Origin: Flavobacterium gawalongense
GTDB taxonomy: Bacteria > Bacteroidota > Bacteroidia > Flavobacteriales > Flavobacteriaceae
Assembly: GCF_007097265.1 (NCBI RefSeq)
Contig: NZ_VJZP01000037.1
Span: 1 to 37,019, forward strand
Length of the DNA stretch: 37,019 nt
Direction: 5' to 3'
In this document: positions 1-8,716 of the stretch, piece after piece
How positions within the stretch are numbered: position 1 is the stretch's first letter
Layout: each line of letters starts with the position of its first letter
Program-made: the position numbers and the translations under genes
The notes under the pieces: generated by a model
What the model saw: only the letters and a program-made list of their open reading frames with translations
What the model was told of the DNA's origin: nothing
The model's database searches: none

Positions 1-51
1 CTATTGAAGAATTTAACAATCAAATTAATTACAAAAATGTAGCTTAACTTA

Positions 52-2202
52 ATGTGCAGTTTTCATTTGCATATCCATTTTTATCTTAACAATAAAAATT
101 ATATTAAGGCTAATGAATTTGCAAATATTATTATTTATACAACTAATGATAAACAAGATTTGATTGAACATTATGTTGAAGCTATCGATTTGTTAAGTGA
201 AATTTGTTCTGGACAAAAAAAATATGATTTAGCAATTTATAAATCTAAAGAGTCATTAAATATTAAAAAAATACAATTTGGAGAAGTAAGTAAAGAAGTT
301 GCTAAAACCTACGGAATACTTGGGGATATATATTTATATAAAAAAGACTTTAAAGAAGCTGAAAAATATTTATTGAGCGAATATGAAATAATTAAATTTT
401 TATATGGTAAAGATGACCCAAGATATTATGGCAATCTGTTTCGATTAGCATCTTTTTATTATGACTATTCAAAACCAAATATAGCATCAAATTACTGCAT
501 AGAAATAAATCAACTATTTATCACACATTTAAAAAACAGGATATCTTTTTATTCTAATAAAGAATTAAAATTTTATATTGAAAATGAATTTTACTTTCGA
601 TATTTAATTTTTAGTTTTTTAAATAAATATCCGAATAGTTTTAAGGATTTGACTATAACAACATTTGAGAATGAGTCATTGATTAAAAATTTTTCTTTAA
701 AAAATAATAAATCTTTCGCTAAAGAAATTAATAGTGATGAAACACTCAAACCTTACCTATTAAATTTAAAAAACAAAAAAAATGAATTACAAACTTATAA
801 TATAAGTAATAATCTAAAATCAAAAGAGCAAAAAAATCAAATTGAAAATCAAATTGAATTAATTGAAAAAAACATATCTAAATTAACTTATAATAATAAA
901 TTAAAGAATTTATTTGAAAAGAATTCATATAATGATATTTCAATAAAATTGAAAGAAAATGAAGTAATCATAGATTTAATATCGTTTTATTATTTTGATA
1001 CTAACGATGGAAGTGAGAGTCAACCATTTTATAGTGTATTTTTAATAAAAAACAATAATGTTTCTCCACTTTACATCCCTTTATTCAAGGAAAAACAACT
1101 GGAATTCTTATTGGCTAAATCTAAAAATGAAAAAGAAAGTACTCATATAGACAAACAATATACTGAGAAAGCGATTAGCGATTTGTTTTTTAAACCTTTG
1201 GTAAAAGAACTAGAAAATGTAACTACTATTTATTTATCGCCATCGGGTTTAGGAAATCAAATTGATTTTGCCGCATTGTCTGTTTCGGAAACACAAACTT
1301 TAGGTGAAAAATATAAAGTACATATTTTGGGTTCCACAGCCGAAATTATCAATTATAAAGAAGCCGGTTTAGACAAGAAAAGCAAACTCGAGTTGCTTTT
1401 GTATGGCGATATCGATTATGATAAAAGCGAAGGGTTGAATACCCTTGTAAATGCTACTTTAGAAAATAATAGCGACACAGAATTTGCAGGACTTGCAACC
1501 CGCAGCGGAATTACAAAATGGAACTATTTGACAGGAACTAAAAAAGAAGTTGAACAAATAAAGAGTAATAGCCAGCAGAATGGTTTTGTATCTACTATCA
1601 TCAATGGTCGTGAAGCCACAGAGGAAAGCATTAAGCAATTGGATGGAAGAACAATGCCTTTTGTTTTGCACCTAGCTACACACGGTTTTTTCTTTCCTGA
1701 TCCAAAAACGGAACTTCCGGAAAATAAACCGAAATTATTTGAAGATAATAAGTCGCATTCTACTCGTGCGATGGTTTATAAAGTCTCAGAAGATCCTATG
1801 ATGCGTTCCGGATTATTATTTGCAGGAGCCAACAACTATTGGGGAAAACCAACAGACAACTTAACTACTGACGATGGTATTTTGACCTCAAATGAAATTT
1901 CCAATTTGGATTTGAGTGCGTGTCAATTGGTCGTACTAAGTGCTTGTGATACCGGCTTGGGAGATATCAATGGCAGCGAAGGTGTTTTTGGTTTACAGCG
2001 TGCTTTTAAAATGGCAGGGGTTAAGAACATTATTATGAGTTTATGGAAAGTTCCTGATGAACAAACTTCTGAATTGTTTGATGTTTTTTATAGTGAATGT
2101 TTTTCAGGTAAAACCATTCACGAAGCTTTTCAAATAGCGCAAGCTAAAATGAAAGCGAAATATTCGCCTTATTATTGGGCAGGGTTTGTGTTGTTGGAGT
2201 AA
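52..2202 (+). CDS. TPR-CHAT protease (CHAT1), 5' end incomplete or frameshifted
   Basis: The protein has TPR-like helical pairs over roughly residues 1-150, a Lys/Asn-rich linker with coiled-coil character (about 230-300) and a C-terminal CHAT domain. The caspase-like dyad is visible as His544 in LATHGFF and Cys632 in VLSACDTG, followed by the conserved LWKVPDEQ and a terminal YYWAGFVLLE. CHAT domains are caspase-related cysteine peptidases (clan CD). The ATG at 52 lacks a signal peptide, unlike the two other CHAT proteins in this window, and starts inside what looks like a TPR helix. Bases 3-44 read IEEFNNQINYKNVA in another frame and would join this frame if one T near 45 were absent. The annotated start is therefore probably not the ancestral one. 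The next gene begins 10 bases after the stop, so the two are likely co-transcribed. The CHAT identification is firm, the substrate is unknown. Confidence 0.85.
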   Translation: MCSFHLHIHFYLNNKNYIKANEFANIIIYTTNDKQDLIEHYVEAIDLLSEICSGQKKYDLAIYKSKESLNIKKIQFGEVSKEVAKTYGILGDIYLYKKDFKEAEKYLLSEYEIIKFLYGKDDPRYYGNLFRLASFYYDYSKPNIASNYCIEINQLFITHLKNRISFYSNKELKFYIENEFYFRYLIFSFLNKYPNSFKDLTITTFENESLIKNFSLKNNKSFAKEINSDETLKPYLLNLKNKKNELQTYNISNNLKSKEQKNQIENQIELIEKNISKLTYNNKLKNLFEKNSYNDISIKLKENEVIIDLISFYYFDTNDGSESQPFYSVFLIKNNNVSPLYIPLFKEKQLEFLLAKSKNEKESTHIDKQYTEKAISDLFFKPLVKELENVTTIYLSPSGLGNQIDFAALSVSETQTLGEKYKVHILGSTAEIINYKEAGLDKKSKLELLLYGDIDYDKSEGLNTLVNATLENNSDTEFAGLATRSGITKWNYLTGTKKEVEQIKSNSQQNGFVSTIINGREATEESIKQLDGRTMPFVLHLATHGFFFPDPKTELPENKPKLFEDNKSHSTRAMVYKVSEDPMMRSGLLFAGANNYWGKPTDNLTTDDGILTSNEISNLDLSACQLVVLSACDTGLGDINGSEGVFGLQRAFKMAGVKNIIMSLWKVPDEQTSELFDVFYSECFSGKTIHEAFQIAQAKMKAKYSPYYWAGFVLLE

Positions 2203-2212
2203 AAATATTTTT

Positions 2213-5200
2213 ATGAAAAAAATCACTGGATTTATACTATTCATTATTTATTTTCCTTTTGCTGTTTATTCGCAACAATGGCATCAGTATTCCGATTCTA
2301 TAATATCAAGTATTCGTAAAAATGATTTGGAAAAAGCATCTCGTTTTATAGAATTAGCAGATATTGATCTCGAGAAATCTAATGTGATAAAAGATACTAT
2401 TTATGCTGATTACTTATACCGAAAAGGTATTGCCAACTATTTTCAGTCACAATATTCATTAGATTTTTTTAAAGGAGCATTAGCTATTTGGGATGTTTCC
2501 ACTAAGAAAAATTACTCTAAAGTAATGAATATACACTACTTTATAGGAGAAAATTATAGAGCCGAATTGAATAATGATTTGGCAATTAAATCTTATGAGA
2601 AGTGTTATGAGATTAATAAAAAATATCATTTGCCAAAAAGATATAACTTTTCAGATGCAATTTATTATTTAGCTTTTTTTGATTTTAAATATAAGAACTA
2701 TAGTAATGCAAAAAAATATGCTGAAGAATATATTGAATATAATAATGAAACCGGCATAAACCAATTTAACTTTAAGTACGCAAGTGCTTTCGAATATAAG
2801 AATGATTTAAAAGGACAAGAAGAGGTATTGTTGCAATTCTTAACAACTTATAATCAAAAAAAATTAAACAATCCCATTCTTTTATTTAGAATAAATTATG
2901 AGTTGTTTCTGTATTACAATCAAACTAATAAATTAAAAGAGACTATTAATTACGGAGAGAAAGCTTACGAAATTTATCAAAAAGAAAATTTAAACAGTCA
3001 AGAAGATTTGAAATTGATAATTCTAATATTGATTTCTAGATACGGTGAATTGGGAGATAATATTAATCACGATAAGTATGAAAGGTTACAGTATTCATAT
3101 TTTCCAGAAGATGAAGAAAATGATTATTATTCAGAATTAGATCGATTAATGAAAGCAGGTGATTTTGATGCTTTTAAGATTAAGTTTAATGAATATGAAG
3201 GGTTATTAATTTCAAAAAGAAATTATGATGACCTCTTGGATATTTACACTTTATCTATAACACTTTTTGAGCAAAATGCTTTATTTAAAAAGGGGGATAT
3301 AGTTAAGCAAATTGAATTGATTCAAAAAAACAAGAGTTCATTATCTGCTGAAAATAAATTGTATTTTGATATGCTTCTTGCAGAGTTTTTTGTAATGACT
3401 AATGATTACACCGAAGCACTCAAAATTTGCAATATGCATTTAAACGAAAAGGATGTTAATCTAAGACTGCTTTTTTATAAATATAAAAGCATCTGCGAAA
3501 TGAGTTTAGCAAATGGAGACGCTAAAAAAACGGCATATAAAACACTTGAGATCGCTAATAGTATTTACGCTGGAAATGACCCCCAGTTATTACCGTATTT
3601 GTCTTTGATATTAACGGTTGATGTTATGGGAGAAGATACGAATACCACTAAAATTGCCTCTAAATCATTACAAATTCTGTATGATAATAAACTAGAACAT
3701 ACAGAAGTTGCTATTGGTATTTGGCATTCTTTAGGGAATACTGCATTTAATAAAAAAAATCTCAAAGATGCAAGGGTTTATTACGAAATGGCTTTACAGA
3801 TTTTAGAGTCTACGAAGTTGATTTCAAACTCAATTTATTATTATTCGTCTCTATTGCAATTAGCTAATGTTAATATGTTAGAAAATAATTTCGAGAAATC
3901 TTTAGAATATTCTAATAAAGTAAAATTATTTTTAGATAATAATACGCAGATTCCTCAATTAGCTTATGGAGACTATTATGATCATTTAGGGCATTATTAT
4001 TTTTATCAAGATAAATTTGTAGAAGCCAAGATAAATTATGAAAAAAGTTTTGCTATTTATGGTAAAAATATCAGCAACATTAGAAAGATAAATTATATTT
4101 TGTGTGATTATTTTATTGATGATGATGTAGACAAAACCATACTTTCTCTAGAAAAGTATCAAAAAGAGAATAAGGGAAGTGTTAGAGTTTTAAAAATAAT
4201 ATATTTATTAAAATTTAATTCCGGCGACTTGATAGCGTCAAGAAATATTCTTGTGAGCCAGTTGAAAACTTTAATTTCAGATAACAATCAATATTTTCAT
4301 TTGTTGAGTGATAATGAAAAAGAAATTTTATACAAAGGATTTTCAGATCAATTTGAATTTTTGAACACCCATTTATTGTCTAATGATCCATCTTTCTTGA
4401 AAGAGTACATCAATTTTAGGTTTTATAGTAAATCGTTGTTGTTTTCAAATGCATTTAAAGTTAATGATGATGAAGTGGTGAAAAATCAAGAACTGTATTC
4501 GGAATTGAAGAGTAACACCATTCTGATAAATAAGACCAATGAAAGTAAGGAAGATGATTTGAAAGGACTTGAAGACTTAAAGATTCGGAATAGAGAAATA
4601 GAGAAATTTTTATCAGCTAAAAATGCACCTTTAATTGTGCCTACTTTAAAAGATTTAAATCTTAAACTTAAAGTAAATGAGGCTTATGTAGAAATTATTA
4701 GAATTAACAAACAATCCAGAAGCGCCACAAAGAAAGGGATTGATATTGTAAATCAATTTACGGATTCAATCTATTATGGAGCTATTGTAATAAAGAAAAA
4801 TACAACACCAAAATTTATAGTTTTAGACGATACTAATTTGTTGGAAAGCAACTATTTTCCTGATTTTCAAAATCACATTCAAGGTAAAAATAAATTAGAA
4901 AAGGATGCTGTTAGCTATCATTTGTTGTTTGAAAAAATTGATCATGAACTAAGTACCATTGATAAAATATATTTAGTAACCGACGGGGTTTATAATTCCA
5001 TAAATGTAGAATCCATTTATAATCCCAATAATCAAAAATATATTTTAGATTATCTGAAAGTTCAATTGATACAAAATGTTAAAAGGATAACAGATCAAAA
5101 GGAATTTGATAACACTACAAATTTAAGAGCGGCACTGTTCGGAAATCCGGACTTTGACATAGCTTCCAATTCTACTAAAGTGAATGATCCTATATTAGAA

Positions 5201-5896
5201 AGGGATGTTAATATGACACTGCTTTCGGAATTAAAAACGAAGCAAAAGATTGGGTATTTGCTAGGAACAGAAAAGGAAATTCAGTCGGTCAACGCTATCT
5301 TAAAAGAGGCCAATTGGTCAGTAGATTTATATTCTATGAGTAATGCAAGTGAAGACAATATAAAGAAGCTTAATTCTCCAGATATCTTGCATATTGCGAC
5401 TCATGGTTTCTTTAATAAAAACTCTGAAACTGATAAAAAGGGGATTAACATATCCAATTTAATTAACGATAATTCTAGTGACAATTCCTATTTGAAATCA
5501 GGTTTATTGCTTGCGGGTGCTCAAAACACTTTGAATGAAGAGTCTCTTGACAGCTCCAATAATGGAATACTATCAGCGGAAGAAGCCAAAGGATTGGACT
5601 TAAAAAAAACCGAATTAGTTGTTTTAAGTGCTTGTGAAACTGGATTGGGAGATAATTTGGTAGGCGAAGGAGTGATTGGTTTACAACGTGCCTTTATGAT
5701 TGCTGGAGCTAAAAGTGTTATTATGAGTTTGTGGAAAGTTGATGATGCTTCAGCCCAAAAATTAATGGCTTTATTCTATACTAATTGGATCAAAAATAAA
5801 ATGAGTAAAAGCGATGCTTTTTATGCTGCTAAACTTGAGATGAAGAAAATGTATCCTCAGCCCTATTACTGGGCAGGATTTGTGCTGTTGGAGTAA
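2213..5896 (+). CDS. Secreted TPR-CHAT protease (CHAT2)
   Basis: This 1227-aa protein begins with a signal peptide (MKKITGFILFIIYFPFAVYSQ), so the ATG at 2213 is preferred over an upstream in-frame start at 2186 that overlaps CHAT1. A long alpha-helical TPR solenoid fills about residues 30-700, followed by a linker and a CHAT domain from about 850. The putative dyad is His1064 (IATHGFF) and Cys1141 (VLSACETG), then LQRAF, MSLWKVDD and the terminal YYWAGFVLLE. There is no C-terminal membrane segment and no T9SS sorting domain, so the mature protein is probably periplasmic or lipid-envelope associated. It sits 10 bases downstream of CHAT1 and shares its C-terminal half, which suggests an old tandem duplication with divergent sensor regions. 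Its 3' end overlaps the convergent gene at 5866-6816 by 31 bases. Peptidase activity is inferred from the family. Confidence 0.88.
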   Translation: MKKITGFILFIIYFPFAVYSQQWHQYSDSIISSIRKNDLEKASRFIELADIDLEKSNVIKDTIYADYLYRKGIANYFQSQYSLDFFKGALAIWDVSTKKNYSKVMNIHYFIGENYRAELNNDLAIKSYEKCYEINKKYHLPKRYNFSDAIYYLAFFDFKYKNYSNAKKYAEEYIEYNNETGINQFNFKYASAFEYKNDLKGQEEVLLQFLTTYNQKKLNNPILLFRINYELFLYYNQTNKLKETINYGEKAYEIYQKENLNSQEDLKLIILILISRYGELGDNINHDKYERLQYSYFPEDEENDYYSELDRLMKAGDFDAFKIKFNEYEGLLISKRNYDDLLDIYTLSITLFEQNALFKKGDIVKQIELIQKNKSSLSAENKLYFDMLLAEFFVMTNDYTEALKICNMHLNEKDVNLRLLFYKYKSICEMSLANGDAKKTAYKTLEIANSIYAGNDPQLLPYLSLILTVDVMGEDTNTTKIASKSLQILYDNKLEHTEVAIGIWHSLGNTAFNKKNLKDARVYYEMALQILESTKLISNSIYYYSSLLQLANVNMLENNFEKSLEYSNKVKLFLDNNTQIPQLAYGDYYDHLGHYYFYQDKFVEAKINYEKSFAIYGKNISNIRKINYILCDYFIDDDVDKTILSLEKYQKENKGSVRVLKIIYLLKFNSGDLIASRNILVSQLKTLISDNNQYFHLLSDNEKEILYKGFSDQFEFLNTHLLSNDPSFLKEYINFRFYSKSLLFSNAFKVNDDEVVKNQELYSELKSNTILINKTNESKEDDLKGLEDLKIRNREIEKFLSAKNAPLIVPTLKDLNLKLKVNEAYVEIIRINKQSRSATKKGIDIVNQFTDSIYYGAIVIKKNTTPKFIVLDDTNLLESNYFPDFQNHIQGKNKLEKDAVSYHLLFEKIDHELSTIDKIYLVTDGVYNSINVESIYNPNNQKYILDYLKVQLIQNVKRITDQKEFDNTTNLRAALFGNPDFDIASNSTKVNDPILERDVNMTLLSELKTKQKIGYLLGTEKEIQSVNAILKEANWSVDLYSMSNASEDNIKKLNSPDILHIATHGFFNKNSETDKKGINISNLINDNSSDNSYLKSGLLLAGAQNTLNEESLDSSNNGILSAEEAKGLDLKKTELVVLSACETGLGDNLVGEGVIGLQRAFMIAGAKSVIMSLWKVDDASAQKLMALFYTNWIKNKMSKSDAFYAAKLEMKKMYPQPYYWAGFVLLE

Positions 5897-6816
5897 ATTT
5901 TATTCTTTTCTAATATACTACGTTCTTTACATTTGGAGCAGCATTTTAAGCCAAAGTCTTCTAATGAAGCTTTATCAAAGTCCTTATTTTCATATTTATA
6001 GGTCCATTTGAAATATTGGAGTAGTAACTGCATTAATTCAAATTTTAATGCTCTGTATTTTTTCCAGAAAAGCAATAAGTTTTCATAACCAAAATTAGTC
6101 ATAAAGTTTTCAGAGAAATGCTCGTTAATGCTCTTACGAATTACAGATTCATTTTTATTTGACAGAAAATCAAGATTAGCTAATTTTCTGTGAACTTCAC
6201 ATTGAAGCATATTCTCTCTTGTTTTAATTAAATGGGATATGCTTTCGTTAAAATTATTAATATCAAAAGATTCTTCACTTTCAATGGTTCCTGAATTATC
6301 AAAAAGACGAATTAGCTCATAGTTTTCGTTTAGTTTGGATATGCCAAAACGATTTGGAAAATAAGAATTGTATCGAAATATGATTGCTGTTTGATCGATT
6401 TCACCATTCTCAAAACGAGTTTTAAAATTATTTTCTTTAAACCATTCCCGATAAGCTGAAACAGAATCACTTCCCAATTCTTTAATCTCTTGGGGTATAT
6501 TGAAATTAATGAAATCCTTTTTTAGTAATTCACAATCAGAATATAAATGAAATGACAATTTACCGAGATTTTCAAAAACATAAGAATAGGTATCTTGTTT
6601 TGCAGGAATTTTTTGAAAGTGTTTAACCCCATATTCATTTTCATTCTGAAGAATGTTTTTCACATTAAATAAATATCTTATTTCTAATTTATTAAAGAAA
6701 TAAAACACTTTTGGGTTATTGTAAATGTGCTGTAAAAACAAGTCCATTGTTATTTCATCTTTAATATTTAAAGTAGAACAAAGTTTTTTATATGTATAGT
6801 TGGTTACAAAAGCCAT
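5866..6816 (-). CDS. Hypothetical protein, 316 aa, convergent with CHAT2
   Basis: I do not recognise this family. The protein is rich in Asn, Lys, Phe and Tyr, has no signal peptide or obvious membrane segment, and looks mostly alpha-helical and cytoplasmic. Near the C terminus is a Cys cluster (KCCSKC) that could bind metal. The last residues (STNPAQ) are read from the antisense of the CHAT2 C-terminal codons, giving a 31-base tail-to-tail overlap. The ATG at 6814-6816 is the first in frame. The divergent upstream region carries a 42-base palindrome shared with the next gene. It could belong to the CHAT locus as an accessory protein, but only position supports that. Confidence 0.7.
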   Translation of the reverse strand: MAFVTNYTYKKLCSTLNIKDEITMDLFLQHIYNNPKVFYFFNKLEIRYLFNVKNILQNENEYGVKHFQKIPAKQDTYSYVFENLGKLSFHLYSDCELLKKDFINFNIPQEIKELGSDSVSAYREWFKENNFKTRFENGEIDQTAIIFRYNSYFPNRFGISKLNENYELIRLFDNSGTIESEESFDINNFNESISHLIKTRENMLQCEVHRKLANLDFLSNKNESVIRKSINEHFSENFMTNFGYENLLLFWKKYRALKFELMQLLLQYFKWTYKYENKDFDKASLEDFGLKCCSKCKERSILEKNKIYSNSTNPAQ

Positions 6817-6878
6817 AATTGCAATATATTAATCGGTTTTAACTATTCCTCTTTACTATTAATATCTGAATGAGTAAA

Positions 6879-6920
6879 AAGGTAACCCTGCAAAAAAATA
6901 TTTTTTTAGAGGGTTACCTT
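6879..6920. repeat. 42-base nested palindrome between divergent genes
   Basis: The outer arms AAGGTAACCCT (6879-6889) and AGGGTTACCTT (6910-6920) are perfectly complementary over 11 bases. After a two-base mismatch on each side the core 6892-6907 (seven A, TA, then T run) is again a perfect palindrome. It lies 18 bases before the ATG at 6939 and 62 bases from the start of the minus-strand gene at 6816. Because both neighbours point away from it, a terminator role is unlikely. An operator for a dimeric regulator or a remnant mobile-element end is more plausible. Confidence 0.7.
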
Positions 6921-6938
6921 AAACCTTATTTTATATAA

Positions 6939-7289
6939 ATGAGTATAATCAATAAAATTAATTTTATGGGACAAATTCTTAAAGCAAACTGCAATTGTTG
7001 CGGATTTACAAAAAACGTAAGTTTTGGAGGCAACAGATCGAATTTTAAAGAGGTATGTATGTTGCCAGCAGTGGATATGAAAAAAGGTGAATTGCTTAGC
7101 CTAAATTATTATCAGAAAAACGAAAACGAGGACATTGTATTTTACAATGTAAAAAAACTTCACAGTGATTTTTGTAATCAAAATAGAATACACAGGAACT
7201 TTGATACAGTAATTTATATGGAGGGCAATTATTGTCCTATTTGCAAGACTTACGAGCTAGATTTTCAAACTTATCTTATGACCGATTAA
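6939..7289 (+). CDS. Small zinc-ribbon-like protein
   Basis: This 116-aa protein has two Cys knuckles typical of a zinc ribbon: C18-N-C-C21-G near the N terminus and C99-P-I-C102 near the C terminus, with an intervening beta-rich stretch. C40 and C79 are further cysteines. No signal peptide is seen, so it is probably cytoplasmic. A second possible start is the ATG at 6966 (MGQILKANC), which still keeps both knuckles. It is followed after 10 bases by the gene at 7300, which suggests an operon. The function is unknown. Such ribbons may bind nucleic acid or protein, or only stabilise a small fold. Confidence 0.7.
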   Translation: MSIINKINFMGQILKANCNCCGFTKNVSFGGNRSNFKEVCMLPAVDMKKGELLSLNYYQKNENEDIVFYNVKKLHSDFCNQNRIHRNFDTVIYMEGNYCPICKTYELDFQTYLMTD

Positions 7290-7299
7290 ATATTCAACT

Positions 7300-7743
7300 A
7301 TGGAAATTATACACCCTATAACCGGAAGAAAATTATCGATTGAATCATTTCATTTTGACTCTTACGCAAGTTTAGTATATGGTTCCCCCAATTTAAGAAT
7401 TAATATTGGGATTATTGAACGTGCGACCTATCCAACCAATTGGGGGAAGGAAAGAGCTTTTAAGAAAATTATTTCTAATGAAGATTTTATACAAAAAGAA
7501 CTATCCAACACTGTTTATTGTGCTTGTTTTGTTAGTGATGCTCTAGACAATCAACATTGTGGTTCTTCACTTATCATTTTATGGTATGATGATGAACCAG
7601 GAATCAGGACTATTAAAGAAGTTCTATTACCTGTATTAGGAAAAATAGACTGGGAAAAGGATGCTCAAGACTTTGATTATAATAGCGCGAATGAAAGACT
7701 ATGTTACTTTCAAGATATATTTTATACAATTTCAAGGTTTTAA
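7300..7743 (+). CDS. Hypothetical protein, 147 aa
   Basis: This is a soluble, acidic, mixed alpha/beta protein without signal peptide or membrane segment, and I do not recognise the family. It starts 10 bases after the zinc-ribbon gene and is probably translated from the same transcript. Its size, composition and a Trp/Asp-rich centre (LWYDDEPG) resemble small immunity or adaptor proteins, but this is only an impression. No catalytic motif is visible. Confidence 0.65.
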   Translation: MEIIHPITGRKLSIESFHFDSYASLVYGSPNLRINIGIIERATYPTNWGKERAFKKIISNEDFIQKELSNTVYCACFVSDALDNQHCGSSLIILWYDDEPGIRTIKEVLLPVLGKIDWEKDAQDFDYNSANERLCYFQDIFYTISRF

Positions 7744-7878
7744 ATTGTTACTTGATACTAATGAATTATTACAGTAGGAATATTTGCTTGTATTTAAAAA
7801 CAGAGAAACAACAACAGAGAGGCTTAAACTGATTAAAATAATCCAAAAAAACTTAAAAAAACTTAAAAATAAAACTTT

Positions 7879-8640
7879 ATGAAAAAACTATTATTATTTA
7901 TTGGCTTAGGAATATTAGCACTTAATTCCTGTTCAAAAGACAACACAGAAACAGCAATATCAATTAACAAAAGACCAATAATCCGGAATAAAAACGGTGT
8001 TATTTTTACGTACACTTATGATGGCAATAAAATTATTCAGTGTGAAAACAATTGGGGAGATAAATGGGTTTATACATACACTGGCGATTTGATTACCAAA
8101 GAAGACAATTACAACTACAATGTTCTTAGACGTAGTTACGAACATACTTATGAAAACAATAAAATTGCGACATCGATTGTAAAAGATTACGATATACCAT
8201 TACTATTTAAATCAAAATCTGTCTATACCTATACTTCAGATACCAGTGTAATGCGACAAATTTATTCGTATGTAAATAATGGCTATGTAACGAATACTTG
8301 GCAAAAGTCTAGTTTGGTAAAATACACCCTTATTGACGGCCATATTACTATAGAGGAAATTTTAAAAACAGATGGAACATCCAATTCCACTACTGTTTAT
8401 GAGTACGACAGTAAAAATAATGTTTTTAAAAATGTTTTAGGATTTGATAAATTAATTTACAAAACAGACGTATCTGATGATACAAAACATAACACTATAA
8501 ACAACATAACGAGATACTACTATGCACCTACCTACAGAGAATTGAGTTTTACATTTAATTACGATACTGATAATTATCCAATATCAAAGACTTGGTATAA
8601 TGGTAATGGAATAAGTACAGAAACTTATACTTATCAATAA
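7879..8640 (+). CDS. Lipoprotein with YD/RHS-like repeats
   Basis: The 253-aa protein starts with a type II signal peptide whose lipobox ends at Cys18 (LALNSC), followed by SKDN, so it should be a membrane-anchored lipoprotein. The mature part is a run of short beta strands with recurring FTYTYDGNKI, YTYTGDLIT and YEYDSKNN units, similar to the loose YD repeats seen in many Bacteroidota lipoproteins. A related architecture occurs in the lipoprotein at 30420-31631. The ATG is preceded by an A-rich leader containing two direct AAAAAAACTT repeats (near 7847-7866). No enzymatic motif is visible and the role is unknown. Confidence 0.75.
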   Translation: MKKLLLFIGLGILALNSCSKDNTETAISINKRPIIRNKNGVIFTYTYDGNKIIQCENNWGDKWVYTYTGDLITKEDNYNYNVLRRSYEHTYENNKIATSIVKDYDIPLLFKSKSVYTYTSDTSVMRQIYSYVNNGYVTNTWQKSSLVKYTLIDGHITIEEILKTDGTSNSTTVYEYDSKNNVFKNVLGFDKLIYKTDVSDDTKHNTINNITRYYYAPTYRELSFTFNYDTDNYPISKTWYNGNGISTETYTYQ

Positions 8641-8716
8641 AACCTACTTTTGAAGATTGGTAATCCCCAGACCTTACTTTTTAAAAATTAAAACAAACAG
8701 ACATAAGCCACGCGAA

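Noticed and set aside
8657..8716. TTG start of the TPR protein
   Set aside because: The extra 20 residues are basic and unlike the family; the ATG at 8717 is better.
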